This document shows, piece by piece, positions 43,569 to 52,291 of a stretch of DNA of 64,000 bases. Location: positions 474,501 through 538,500 of the forward strand of contig NZ_CP137636.1 in the NCBI RefSeq assembly GCF_036670015.1, given 5' to 3'. Position 1 is the first letter of the stretch. Each line of letters begins with the position of its first letter. The DNA comes from Niallia sp. XMNu-256. GTDB lineage: Bacteria > Bacillota > Bacilli > Bacillales > Cytobacillaceae. The notes beneath the pieces are model-generated. The model saw only the letters and a program-made list of their open reading frames with translations, was not told the origin of the DNA and did not search any database. The position numbers were made by a program, and so were the translations under genes.

Positions 43569-44372
43569 TTAAACTTCTTCTTCTCCTACTAATAAACGCA
43601 GAATCATATTTGCTTGATGACCAGCACAAATGCCAACCCGAGGTGCCATTAAGCCTTTTCCTATACTTGCTTCATTTTCTAAGTCTCCGCATACGTATAA
43701 TCGCTTCATTGGTCTACTCGTATGAATTAAATTGGAACTTTCATATCCAGCCAATCCTGTACCAGCCACAACGATACTATTAGGCAGTTGGCTTAACGCT
43801 GTATTGATGAGCATCGATTTTTGATCGGCTTTATCAAATGCTTCACAAATGATGTCCACGTCGTTGAAAAGTTCAACGACATTTTCCTCAGTGATTTTCA
43901 CAAACTCGGTATCTATTTTAATAAATGGGTTGATTTCTTCGATCTGCTCTTTAAGAGCTAATGTTTTAGGCATTCCTAAATGCCTTACGTAATAACTTTG
44001 CCTGTTAAGATTGCTGGGCTCAACGATGTCAAAGTCAACGAGCAGCAGATGCCCGACACCAATTCGAGCAAGCATTACAGCAATATTGGATCCTAACCCG
44101 CCTAATCCACAAATTGCTACCTTCGCATTTTTAACCTTGTTGTGAACATTTGGGGTATGGCGGGCCATCATCATGCTCTCTAATTCCTCTTTTTTAGGCA
44201 TGACCCCTTTTTGGATAATTGATAGATAATCATTTTCAGAGAGTTGGCTGTCCTCGGCAATCTGGAAACCATTGAGGATGACAATATCATCTGGATTTCC
44301 AAACTTGTCTCTTACTTTGAATGCGGTCTGTTCAGTTATTGTCTGTTCTTTTCCATTAATCGTTACTCTCAT
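43569..44372 (-). CDS. thiF: ThiF-family ThiS adenylyltransferase with N-terminal ubiquitin-like domain
   Basis: A 267-residue protein. Residues 1-60 form a ThiS-like beta-grasp domain (MRVTINGKEQTITEQTAFKV to SIIQKG) that lacks the terminal Gly-Gly. Residues 75-267 are an E1-like domain with ICGLGGLGSNIA, LLLVDFDIVEPSNLNRQ and a VCGDLENEASIGKGLMAPRVGICAGHQ C-terminus. This is the family-2, clostridial-type ThiF, smaller than E. coli ThiF. It adenylates the ThiS C-terminus. Stop and the thiS gene are separated by only 3 bases. Confidence 0.9.
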   Translation of the reverse strand: MRVTINGKEQTITEQTAFKVRDKFGNPDDIVILNGFQIAEDSQLSENDYLSIIQKGVMPKKEELESMMMARHTPNVHNKVKNAKVAICGLGGLGSNIAVMLARIGVGHLLLVDFDIVEPSNLNRQSYYVRHLGMPKTLALKEQIEEINPFIKIDTEFVKITEENVVELFNDVDIICEAFDKADQKSMLINTALSQLPNSIVVAGTGLAGYESSNLIHTSRPMKRLYVCGDLENEASIGKGLMAPRVGICAGHQANMILRLLVGEEEV

Positions 44373-44375
44373 GGC

Positions 44376-44570
44376 TCAACCACCTCCTACGAATTTAACA
44401 ATTTCTAATGTGTCTTGATCTTGGAGTTGCACAGTCTCATATTCAGTCTTAGGTACAATCTCACCATTCCGTTCAACTGCAATTTTCGTTAAATCGAAGT
44501 TTTTTAACGTTAAATATTCGTATAGCGTTTGGTCTTTCTCTAATGGTTCAACCATTCCATTTACCTTCAA
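44376..44570 (-). CDS. thiS: Sulfur-carrier protein ThiS
   Basis: A 64-residue beta-grasp protein ending EIVKFVGGG, with the C-terminal Gly-Gly that receives the thiocarboxylate. The frame is open up to ATG 44609, but that ATG lies in the leader hairpin. TTG 44570, after a GGGGAAGAG-type site, gives MKVNGMVEPLE, the normal length and N-terminus. First gene of the operon thiS-thiF-thiG-thiH-tenI. Confidence 0.9.
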   Translation of the reverse strand: MKVNGMVEPLEKDQTLYEYLTLKNFDLTKIAVERNGEIVPKTEYETVQLQDQDTLEIVKFVGGG

Positions 44571-44596
44571 ATTTCTCTTCCCCTTTCTTTTTCCAT

Positions 44597-44654
44597 AAAA
44601 AAAGCACAAAACGAAGTAACACCCTTTCGGTGGTGCTCCCCATTTTGTGCTTTG
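44597..44654 (-). promoter_or_regulatory. Attenuator-like leader hairpin before thiS
   Basis: On the minus strand the leader RNA has AAAGCACAAAA (44654-44644) pairing with TTTTGTGCTTT (44611-44601), followed by a run of U. The 32-base apical part begins GGGGAGCACCACCGAAAGGG and ends GTTACTTCG, with its own small CACC/GGTG stem. The outer hairpin is a perfect intrinsic terminator placed between promoter and thiS, so it must be controlled for the operon to be read. No TPP riboswitch (no CTGAGA, no ACCTGA box) is present. A published candidate class called the thiS motif may be the same thing; I cannot check this. Confidence 0.65.
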
Positions 44655-44677
44655 CCTTTATTAATTTAATTATCTAA

Positions 44678-44706
44678 ATTATATATAATATTATAAAACT
44701 TGTCAA
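44678..44706 (-). promoter_or_regulatory. Consensus sigma-A promoter of the thi operon
   Basis: Minus strand TTGACA (44706-44701), 17-bp spacer, TATAAT (44683-44678). It is a perfect match to consensus, about 20 bases before the leader hairpin. Confidence 0.9.
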
Positions 44707-44818
44707 CAGGTTGGCAATATTGAAAACTAAGGTAAACCCTAAACGACAAGTAAAATGATGGAACTATTCCTCTGTCTCACTAATTATTAGTAATTATAAT
44801 TTTCGTGTTACTTAATTG

Positions 44819-45976
44819 TTATTTTCTTAATGAGGTTAAAAATACATTTTGTGCCGCCTTTACACCTGCACCGGATTCAAAGGAGTAAGAAAAGTCCTGC
44901 AATCCAGCTTCGATAAGGGAAACGGCTTCCAGAACATCGCTAGGGAAGCAATAGCCCATATGCCCAAACCTGAAAATTTGCCCTTGCAATGGTCCAAGTC
45001 CACCCGCAAAATCAAGATGATAGTTGGTCTTTAAATGGCCCAAATAGGTTGGGAGATCAAGACCTTGAGGTGTCTTGATGGCAGTGATTGTTGGTGAAGC
45101 ATGTTCATCATCAGTCAACAATTCAATCGAAAGAGCCTTCATTGCTTCCCGAACCATATTTTTCATTAATAGATGGCGTTCTACAGTTTTCGAGAAACCG
45201 CCTTCTTCATCAATTAAATCACATACAGCTGAGAGGCCCATAATGAGTGAAACCGCTGGTGTGTTTGGTGTCATTCCTTTTGAAGCCCATTCACGGTAGC
45301 TGAGTAGATTTAAATAATAGGCAGGAGTCTGATTTTCCTCGATTACTTTCCATGCTCGGTCGTTAACGCTTAATAGCGCCAGTCCCGGAGGAAGCATCAT
45401 TGCTTTTTGTGAGCCTGTTACTAAAATATCAATATTCCAATCATCCATTTGGGCAGGAGCTCCTCCAATCGCACTAACTCCATCGACAATAAAAAGAGCA
45501 TCACTATGAGTGCGAACGACTTCGCCCAATTGATCAATTGGATTTAAAATTCCTGTTGAAGTTTCATTATAAGTCGCAAAAACAGCCTTGATGTTGGATA
45601 AAGGTTTCAAAAACTCAATAAGGTCCTCTTTCGTACATGCCTCGCCCCAATCCTTTTCAAGTTTATGTACGTGAAAGCCATATTTTTCGCAAATCGAAAC
45701 GAAATAATCTCCAAAGGCACCAACTGTGATAACAACGACCTCTTCACCTGGAGAAACCGTATTGACTGCAGCTGCCTCTAAAGCGGCTGTTCCCCCTGAT
45801 GGAAGAAGTAGAATATCATGTTTCGTTCCAAAAATCGGTTTGACACGCTGGGTTGTTTCTTGGTACAAATTGACAAATTCGGGTGTGCGATGACTAATCA
45901 TATCCTGGGCCATCGCAAGCTCTACCCTTTTCGGTATAGGTGTGGGTCCAGGATGTCTTAGAATATTACGATACAT
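44819..45976 (-). CDS. Serine/alanine-glyoxylate aminotransferase family (class V)
   Basis: A 385-residue class V PLP transaminase of the alanine/serine-glyoxylate (PucG/YurG) type. HPGPTPIPKRVELAM at the N-terminus, LPSGGTAALEAAAVN, FIVDGVSAIGG (PLP Asp), VTGSQKAMMLPPGLAL with the Schiff-base lysine, and FRFGHMGYCFPSDVLEAV fit well. It may act in purine-derived glyoxylate metabolism, serine metabolism or phosphonate metabolism; nothing nearby decides this. Single gene, ATG 45976 after AAGGGGGATT. Confidence 0.88.
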   Translation of the reverse strand: MYRNILRHPGPTPIPKRVELAMAQDMISHRTPEFVNLYQETTQRVKPIFGTKHDILLLPSGGTAALEAAAVNTVSPGEEVVVITVGAFGDYFVSICEKYGFHVHKLEKDWGEACTKEDLIEFLKPLSNIKAVFATYNETSTGILNPIDQLGEVVRTHSDALFIVDGVSAIGGAPAQMDDWNIDILVTGSQKAMMLPPGLALLSVNDRAWKVIEENQTPAYYLNLLSYREWASKGMTPNTPAVSLIMGLSAVCDLIDEEGGFSKTVERHLLMKNMVREAMKALSIELLTDDEHASPTITAIKTPQGLDLPTYLGHLKTNYHLDFAGGLGPLQGQIFRFGHMGYCFPSDVLEAVSLIEAGLQDFSYSFESGAGVKAAQNVFLTSLRK

Positions 45977-46065
45977 AAAGAATCCCCCTTCATTATTAGA
46001 ATTGTAGTTTAATTATATCCCAAAATAAGTGTTTAGGGAAAAGATGGCAATCCGAGAATGATCCC

Positions 46066-47313
46066 TCATCCATTTGCATGGATTACTCTGTTTCTACCTG
46101 CACCTAGACCGACCAACATTAAAGCGATGGTCACACCCGTTAATAGGAGAAGCGGGATCGTTGCACTTCCAGTGATATCATTCAAATAACCGAAAAGTGT
46201 TGGTCCAGTTGCTGCGAGTAAATATCCAACAGATTGAGCCATCCCAGATAATTCTGCAGCTTGTTTAGCATTTTCGGTACGCAGGCTGAAAAACATCATT
46301 GCTAGACTAAAAGAAAAACCACTTCCCATACCTAATAGTACGACCCATAAACCAATAAAATTCATACTTCCATAAAGTAATCCAAGAATTCCCGTTAAAA
46401 GACTACTTGATGTTATGATGACTAAAAGTCGTTGGTTAGACATCCGACCAGCGAGGATCGGTGCAATAAAGGTAACGGGAAGTACAGCCATCTGCATGAT
46501 CGATAGATACCAGCCTGATTGGTCCGGGGAAAATCCTTGTCCCTTCAAGATTTCAGGGAGCCATGTAATAAGAATATAAAAAACCATGGATTGCAATCCC
46601 ATAAAAATAGTAACCTGCCAGGCAAGTGAAGATCGCCATACTTTCCTTCCATGATCTGTCGTTTGATGATGGATCCCGGCCTTAGGTGTTTGATTAGAAC
46701 GCTTTAATACTTGAGGCAACCAAAATAAAATCGATAGAAAGCTCAAAATCCCCCAAACCCCTAGGGCGCCTTGCCATCCATAACCTAATCCAAACGCAAT
46801 CGGGACACTAACCCCAGAAGCGATGGCCCCACTTAGATTCATTGAAACCGAATAAACGCCAGTCATCAGTCCAATTCTTTCAGGATATTCTCTTTTTATC
46901 ATACTCGGCAACAACACATTACAAGCTGCAATGCCCAGCCCTAGAATCGCTGTACCTATATATAAGTAAGTAATTCCTGAAATTGAACGTAAGGTAATCC
47001 CAAACGTTAAAATAATGATTGAAAAAAATAAAACCCTTTCCATTCCAAGTCGTTGTGTTAATCTTGGAACAAACATCGAAAAAAGTGCAAAAGCTATCAA
47101 TGGTAGCGTCGTTATCATCCCAGCCATCGTATTTGATATATGCAGCTGATCACGAATCGTTTCTACTAACGGTCCTACTGAAGTTAAAGGTGCCCTTAAG
47201 TTAACCGCAATAAAAATAATTCCAATCAACAGAACGATCGAGGTTGATTGTTGACGAAGCTTTGGACGAGGCCTTGTTTTTTGAATTTGATTAAGTTGAT
47301 TAGATAAATTCAT
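46066..47313 (-). CDS. CynX/NimT-family MFS transporter
   Basis: A 415-residue, 12-helix MFS protein. The helix 1 segment FIAVNLRAPLTSVGPLVETIRD is the signature of the CynX/NimT/YycB group, and FVPRLTQRLGMERVLFFS is its motif A. Known members export nitroimidazoles or take up cyanate; the substrate here is unknown. A hydrophilic N-terminus with PRPKLRQQ precedes helix 1. ATG 47313 after GAGAGGGAAC. Confidence 0.85.
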   Translation of the reverse strand: MNLSNQLNQIQKTRPRPKLRQQSTSIVLLIGIIFIAVNLRAPLTSVGPLVETIRDQLHISNTMAGMITTLPLIAFALFSMFVPRLTQRLGMERVLFFSIIILTFGITLRSISGITYLYIGTAILGLGIAACNVLLPSMIKREYPERIGLMTGVYSVSMNLSGAIASGVSVPIAFGLGYGWQGALGVWGILSFLSILFWLPQVLKRSNQTPKAGIHHQTTDHGRKVWRSSLAWQVTIFMGLQSMVFYILITWLPEILKGQGFSPDQSGWYLSIMQMAVLPVTFIAPILAGRMSNQRLLVIITSSSLLTGILGLLYGSMNFIGLWVVLLGMGSGFSFSLAMMFFSLRTENAKQAAELSGMAQSVGYLLAATGPTLFGYLNDITGSATIPLLLLTGVTIALMLVGLGAGRNRVIHANG

Positions 47314-47728
47314 CGTGTTCCCTCTCTTTAAATGTTTAAATAATTTTAATAGTACAAAATTTAGGTGTTATTCTATTATAACGTAATTAGAGGCTTGATT
47401 ACCCAGCCAGTTGGCGCTTTTCTACTAATCCAGTTCTACCTATGTATAAATGTGTTTTAGTTTAAAGTTGAATAAAGATACCGATTACATCTTAGTAGTA
47501 AATTTCATATTCAACATAATCTATTTTTTTAAAAAATTATTTCACCTTTTTAATACAACTACTAGTCATTAATCCTACTAAATCACTTGATATTAGATTC
47601 TTTGTATTCTAAAATGAATTCAATATTCTGATAGAGAAGATCTTGTAGTTAATAAAGAATTGAATTTTAATTAAGGTTTTAGTTACTTAGGAATCTTATA
47701 GAAAAATTAGGAATGGGTGAAGAAAACG
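47314..47728. other. 415-bp intergenic region between divergent genes
   Basis: Very AT-rich. No hairpin, repeat or convincing promoter pair was recognised, although both flanking genes must be transcribed outward from here. Confidence 0.5.
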
Positions 47729-48871
47729 ATGTTTGTGATGACTGACGAACTTGTAAGCGATCTAATTGAGAAAAGAAGGTACTTACATCGCAATCCTGAA
47801 CTTCCTTTTGAGGAGTACAATACTACGGAGCATTTGAAAAAATGGCTTAAAGAAAATGAAATCACGATTCTCTCCTTTGACTTAGAAACTGGCGTTATTG
47901 CCGAAGTAAAGGGAGAAAAGGATGGTCCTACAATAGCGATTCGTTCAGATATTGATGCATTGCCTATCTATGAAAAAACAGAAGTTTCTTTCCGTTCTGA
48001 GATCGATGGAAAAATGCATGCATGCGGCCACGATTTTCACGCGGTTTCGATTTTAGGGGCAGCGATACTTATAAACGAAAATAAGGAACAATTACACGGG
48101 ACGGTCCGCTTTATTTTCCAACCTGCTGAAGAAATTGCTCAAGGTGCTAAGTATTTAGTAGATAAAGGGGTTTTAGAGAATGTAACAGCGATTTTTGGGA
48201 TGCATAATAAACCTGACCTTCCAGTAGGAACAGTTGGTGTGAAATCTGGTGGGTTAATGGCAAGTGTCGATAAATTTGAAATTACGTTTAATGGAATAGG
48301 TGGTCATGCGGGTATTCCACATCACACGATTGATCCCATTATCATAGCCTCTCAATATGTAACAAATGTACAGTCCATTATTGCAAGAAGAATTGATTTA
48401 TTTCATAATGCAGTGATTAGCATTACGAGTATTAATGGGGGAAATACGTGGAATGTAATCCCTGAAAAAGTAGTGCTTCAAGGAACAGTAAGAACCTTTC
48501 AACAAGAAGCACGTGAGGTCATCCCCGGTTATATGAAGAAATTAGCAGAAACCACGGCAGAAGGCAATGGAGGAACGGTTGAGTTTCAGTGGAATTCCTA
48601 TGCACCTGTTGTAAATAATGCAAGAGAATATGAGAGCATTGTCCGTGAATCGGTCATAGAGGCTGGATATGAAGTAGTCGATGCCGAACCTACCTCAGCA
48701 GGGGAGGACTTTGCTTACTATCAAAACTTTATTCCCGGATTCTTTGTGTGGGTGGGAGTAGACGGACCGAGAGAATGGCATCACCCCGAATTTGATTTAA
48801 ATGAGGACGCGATTAAAGTAGCTTCCGAGTTTTTTGCCACATTGGCCGTGAATGTTTTAAATCATGAATAA
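47729..48871 (+). CDS. M20-family amidohydrolase (N-acyl-amino acid deacylase type)
   Basis: An M20D peptidase-like amidohydrolase of about 380 residues. LHRNPELPFEEYNT, RSDIDALPI, KMHACGHDFHAVSILGAA with the metal ligands Cys/His, FQPAEEIAQGAKYLV (catalytic Glu), GIFGMHNKPDLPVG-type His and GGHAGIPHHTIDP of the dimer domain are in order; PTSAGEDFAYY holds the last ligand. Typical substrates are N-acetyl-amino acids or hippurate. GTG 47717 is possible, but ATG 47729 with GGTGAAG at 6 bases is better. Single gene. Confidence 0.9.
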   Translation: MFVMTDELVSDLIEKRRYLHRNPELPFEEYNTTEHLKKWLKENEITILSFDLETGVIAEVKGEKDGPTIAIRSDIDALPIYEKTEVSFRSEIDGKMHACGHDFHAVSILGAAILINENKEQLHGTVRFIFQPAEEIAQGAKYLVDKGVLENVTAIFGMHNKPDLPVGTVGVKSGGLMASVDKFEITFNGIGGHAGIPHHTIDPIIIASQYVTNVQSIIARRIDLFHNAVISITSINGGNTWNVIPEKVVLQGTVRTFQQEAREVIPGYMKKLAETTAEGNGGTVEFQWNSYAPVVNNAREYESIVRESVIEAGYEVVDAEPTSAGEDFAYYQNFIPGFFVWVGVDGPREWHHPEFDLNEDAIKVASEFFATLAVNVLNHE

Positions 48872-48880
48872 TTGAACAGA

Positions 48881-48910
48881 AGCCCCTCGTTCAGAGGGGT
48901 TTTTATTTTT
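48881..48910 (+). terminator. Terminator after the amidohydrolase
   Basis: CCCCT (48883-48887) / AGGGG (48895-48899) hairpin with a long T tract. Confidence 0.8.
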
Positions 48911-48938
48911 TTTTTGTTAAAAAAAGGTAACCTTTACA

Positions 48939-48966
48939 TTGACAAGTGGTGTATTAGGCGTATAAT
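48939..48966 (+). promoter_or_regulatory. Promoter of the GntR-ABC operon with overlapping operator
   Basis: TTGACA (48939-48944), 16-bp spacer, TATAAT (48961-48966). The perfect palindrome TGTATTA-GGCGTA-TAATACA (48950-48969) covers the spacer and -10, so a bound dimer would block RNA polymerase. Confidence 0.8.
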
Positions 48967-49003
48967 ACAATTTAAGGTGTATGAAGGTTGTAGTACAGCT
49001 TGT

Positions 49004-49025
49004 GTGTATTAATTTAGTGATACAC
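49004..49025 (+). promoter_or_regulatory. Second candidate GntR operator
   Basis: GTGTAT (49004-49009) and ATACAC (49020-49025) face each other across 10 bases. This resembles the AGTGTA/TACACT half-sites known for YtrA-type regulators. It lies in the 150-base leader before the regulator gene. Confidence 0.5.
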
Positions 49026-49115
49026 TAACAGAAACATTGGTTAATTGAACATTTTTTTATTTTCACTGTACTAACCACTTAATACAACACACTATGGTTT
49101 AGGAGTTGGGTTCCT

Positions 49116-49490
49116 ATGAACGTCAAGTTTAACAATCGAGATCCTGTTTATGTGCAAGTCATTCAGCATTTTAAAGAACAAATCGCTAAAGGCTTTTTCC
49201 AACCGGGTCAGGAAATTCCATCAAGAAGAGAGCTAGCAAACCAACTGAAAATTAACCCTAATACTGCGCAGCGGGCGTATAAAGAAATGGAGGAACAAGG
49301 ATTGATTTTTACAGAAGGGAATTTGCCTAGTCGGATTACAAAGGATGAGGGAATTGTTAGGAAGGTACGAGAGGAATTGATTGTAGAGGCGGTTGATACG
49401 TTCGTTCATTCGGTTCGTACCATTAACATTCCATTACATGAAGCGCTTGATTTAGTAAAGAGAAACTATGAAAATCACAGGGAAGAATAG
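49116..49490 (+). CDS. YtrA-type GntR-family regulator
   Basis: A 124-residue short GntR protein: winged HTH (VYVQVIQHFKEQIAKGFFQPGQEIPSRRELANQLKINPNTAQRAYKEME, residues about 11-60) and a small helical dimer domain. No large effector domain, as in YtrA. It is the first gene of an operon with an ABC ATPase (11 bases on), a membrane protein and an exported protein, and probably represses that operon through the palindromes at 48950 and 49004. Confidence 0.92.
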   Translation: MNVKFNNRDPVYVQVIQHFKEQIAKGFFQPGQEIPSRRELANQLKINPNTAQRAYKEMEEQGLIFTEGNLPSRITKDEGIVRKVREELIVEAVDTFVHSVRTINIPLHEALDLVKRNYENHREE

Positions 49491-49501
49491 GGGGGAGAAC
49501 C

Positions 49502-50191
49502 GTGATAGAAGTCAAAAATGTTACCAAAAAATTTGGTCGGAAACAAGTATTAAAAGGAGTTTCATTTACTGCAGAAAAAGGAAAGATTACTTGTTTAATT
49601 GGAATAAATGGCGTAGGGAAAACAACAGTTATGAAAGCCATTATGAACTTAACACCAATTAATGACGGAGAAATTCTTATTGACGGACAGCCTCTTAAAA
49701 AAACAAGCTACGAGAAAATTACGTTTATCCCTGATGCCATTACGATGTTACCGCAGATGAAAATCGGTGATGCATTTACATTTATGGCTGACTTTTACGA
49801 TAGCTGGAATCAAAGCAGGGCAAGTGAACTTCTACAATTTTTCAGACTAAAAGAAAGTGATCGAATTTCTGACCTATCAAAAGGGAATGCCGCCAAAGTC
49901 AATCTACTGCTTGGGTTAGCATTAGATGTTGATTATGTGTTAATGGATGAACCTTTTTCAGGGATTGATATTTTCAGCCGGGAGCAAATCGCAAACGTAT
50001 TTACTAGTCATTTAATTGAAGATCGCGGCGTCATTATTACTACTCATGAAATTAACGACATTGAGCATTTAATCGATAAGGTCGTACTGCTTGATAACGG
50101 TGTCGTTATTAAAGAATTTGATACAGAAGAGGTTAGGGAAACAGAAGGAAAATCGGTGATTGATGTGATGAGAGAGGTGTATAAAGGATGA
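49502..50191 (+). CDS. ABC transporter ATPase (YtrB/BcrA-like)
   Basis: A 229-residue ATPase. Walker A GINGVGKTT, Walker B YVLMDEPFSGID, H-loop VIITTHEIND. The signature is LSKGNAAKVNLLLGLA, with K-G-N in place of the usual SGGQ, as in the YtrB-like/GntR-linked exporters. GTG 49502 follows AGGGGGGAG. Its stop overlaps the next gene (ATGA), so the permease is translationally coupled. Confidence 0.9.
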   Translation: MIEVKNVTKKFGRKQVLKGVSFTAEKGKITCLIGINGVGKTTVMKAIMNLTPINDGEILIDGQPLKKTSYEKITFIPDAITMLPQMKIGDAFTFMADFYDSWNQSRASELLQFFRLKESDRISDLSKGNAAKVNLLLGLALDVDYVLMDEPFSGIDIFSREQIANVFTSHLIEDRGVIITTHEINDIEHLIDKVVLLDNGVVIKEFDTEEVRETEGKSVIDVMREVYKG

Positions 50192-51024
50192 ATCGTTTTT
50201 TAAAGCTTGTGAATTTCGAAGTGAATCGATTTCTAAGGATTTACCTTGTATTAATAGGGATCACGATTCTTTTCCAGATGATTGCCGTTATTACATCGTC
50301 TCGCGAATACCTAAGTCGTGTTGATGACCTTATTTACAGGGGATCTATGCCAAAGAAGATGTTCCTAGATCAATACGGGACGTTCACATTGTTCGATGTC
50401 ACTAACAATTCTCTTTGGTTTATTAGTCCGATTTTTCTAAGTATTGCTGCGTTAATCTTTTATGTCTTTTTTATTTGGTATCGCGATTGGTTTGGTAAAA
50501 ATACATTTATTTATCGATTGTTAATGTTGCCAACTGACCGGATGAATGTATATTTAGCCAAATTCACAACCATTTTATTATTTGTTTTCGGACTTGTCGC
50601 TCTACAGCTACTATTATTACCTTTAGAAGGTCAAGTGGTAAAATGGATGGTTCCAAACGAGTTCTACTCAGACATGACTATCTATGAAATAATCAAAAAT
50701 AATATAATTTTAAGCCTTATTATTCCGCGCTCATTTTTTGAATTTGTCCTTGCTTATGGGATTGGAATAACAGCTGTATTAATCGTGTTTACAGCCGTTC
50801 TATTTGAACGTTCTTTCCGTTTAAAAGGAATTATTTATGGAATTATCTATTGTGCTTTATCACTTTTCATCTTTTTACTTCCAATTTTAGTTGATGTCTT
50901 TGTACTTCGTTATTATTTTTATCCAATTGAGCTGTTTATCATTGAAGTAGTCGTAATCTTACTGCTTCTAGCAGGTGCACTATGGATTGGAAGTTATCTG
51001 ATCAGAAATAAAATAAGAGTTTGA
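50188..51024 (+). CDS. ABC transporter membrane subunit, six helices
   Basis: A 278-residue protein with six hydrophobic segments (about residues 16-34, 82-100, 120-140, 172-205, 210-240, 245-270), the layout of ABC-2 type permeases. It overlaps the ATPase gene by 4 bases. There is no sequence motif I recognise; assignment rests on layout and position. Confidence 0.75.
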   Translation: MNRFLKLVNFEVNRFLRIYLVLIGITILFQMIAVITSSREYLSRVDDLIYRGSMPKKMFLDQYGTFTLFDVTNNSLWFISPIFLSIAALIFYVFFIWYRDWFGKNTFIYRLLMLPTDRMNVYLAKFTTILLFVFGLVALQLLLLPLEGQVVKWMVPNEFYSDMTIYEIIKNNIILSLIIPRSFFEFVLAYGIGITAVLIVFTAVLFERSFRLKGIIYGIIYCALSLFIFLLPILVDVFVLRYYFYPIELFIIEVVVILLLLAGALWIGSYLIRNKIRV

Positions 51025-51041
51025 TGGGAGGGATATTATAA

Positions 51042-52262
51042 ATGAAACGTTATTGGAAATTAATCATTCTAAGTCTTGTCACAGTTGTTGTGATTGGAAC
51101 TTTTTACACACAAGCTAGTTTAGCTAATAAAGCAGGTATAAACATTGAGTTTGAGAAAATAACAGGCAATGAAGAAGAACTAAAGGATCTTATGATTTAT
51201 GGAGATTATTCAATAGGGCATATGTACCAGCCATTACAAATCACAACTGAAGGTACCGTTAATCCCTATGATCGTTCATTTATTGAACAACTCTCGCCAG
51301 CCAACAGTTCACCGATTTTTAAGGATTGGATTAAGGATCATAAAAAGTTTATGCGCGGAAAGGATCTAATCCCATCTAATTTTTTTGAAAATGAAAGTAT
51401 ATTGGTGTATGCGAGTTTTAAGGGAAACTTCCATGATTACCCTAAACAAAATATTGCCTTTGATATTGATATTTTAAATAAAAATTCAGGAGAAACGTTT
51501 TCCATTCAAACAGACGTCCCGTTCTTGGAAAAATATGATTGGATGAATATAGAGGATGTTCAACTGGTCGATAATGAGCTAAAGTTATTGGTCAGAGGGT
51601 TTGGAATGGAAGGCGGAAATGATTTAAAGGTGTATACCTTTGATGTGAAAGAGCAACAAATCGTTGGAAATGACACGATCGTTTCCCTTGAAACAGCATC
51701 AAACAGCTGGACAGAAATGGTGATTATCAATGAATTGCACAACTCAATTACTTCTCAAAAATATTATGTGATTAAATTAGAGACATTTGAAGCAGAGGAA
51801 GTCCAAAGCGATGGATTTACAAGCAGCACTGAAGGCGAACCGAAAACCATCGCAAATGAAGTCCTTCTATATAATATTGAAAACGACGAAGTGAAACAAT
51901 GGGCGATTCCCGACGAAATGAAAGCACTTTTGGATATGTCTATTATTTCTCAATCGTCCATCTATACGTATATGCAATTAGATGAAGGGATTGAAGTCAG
52001 TCAATATGATTTGGAAAAAGAAAAATGGATTGGAAAACAGACCTTTCATTTAAAACAGAGTATAGATAATGAAAACCCGCCCTTTATTAAAATCATGAGT
52101 GGAAAAATCTATATGATTTCTGCAACAGATGATGGACATACCTTGTTAATCGGAGATTTAAACACTGGAAAGTCATTATATGAAGGAAAACTAGTCGTTA
52201 AAAATAAAAAGGAAAATCAACAAGGCTATCGGCTTTATTTTAATGAAATTGATTCACTATAA
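51042..52262 (+). CDS. Exported membrane-anchored protein of the GntR-ABC operon
   Basis: A 406-residue protein with an N-terminal signal anchor (residues 7-25) and an otherwise hydrophilic, extracytoplasmic beta-rich body. The repeating pattern of strand-turn blocks (EVLLYNIENDEVKQWAI, SQYDLEKEKWIGKQTFHL, TLLIGDLNTGKSLYEG) suggests a beta-propeller-like fold. No lipobox. It begins 17 bases after the permease gene. I do not recognise the family; an accessory sensor or substrate-capture role for the transporter is inference. Confidence 0.65.
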   Translation: MKRYWKLIILSLVTVVVIGTFYTQASLANKAGINIEFEKITGNEEELKDLMIYGDYSIGHMYQPLQITTEGTVNPYDRSFIEQLSPANSSPIFKDWIKDHKKFMRGKDLIPSNFFENESILVYASFKGNFHDYPKQNIAFDIDILNKNSGETFSIQTDVPFLEKYDWMNIEDVQLVDNELKLLVRGFGMEGGNDLKVYTFDVKEQQIVGNDTIVSLETASNSWTEMVIINELHNSITSQKYYVIKLETFEAEEVQSDGFTSSTEGEPKTIANEVLLYNIENDEVKQWAIPDEMKALLDMSIISQSSIYTYMQLDEGIEVSQYDLEKEKWIGKQTFHLKQSIDNENPPFIKIMSGKIYMISATDDGHTLLIGDLNTGKSLYEGKLVVKNKKENQQGYRLYFNEIDSL

Positions 52263-52291
52263 GTGAAAAATTAGTAAGTAAAGAAAACTAT

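Noticed and set aside
44597-44706. TPP riboswitch before thiS
   Set aside because: The conserved CTGAGA and ACCTGA boxes and the needed length are absent between promoter and thiS.
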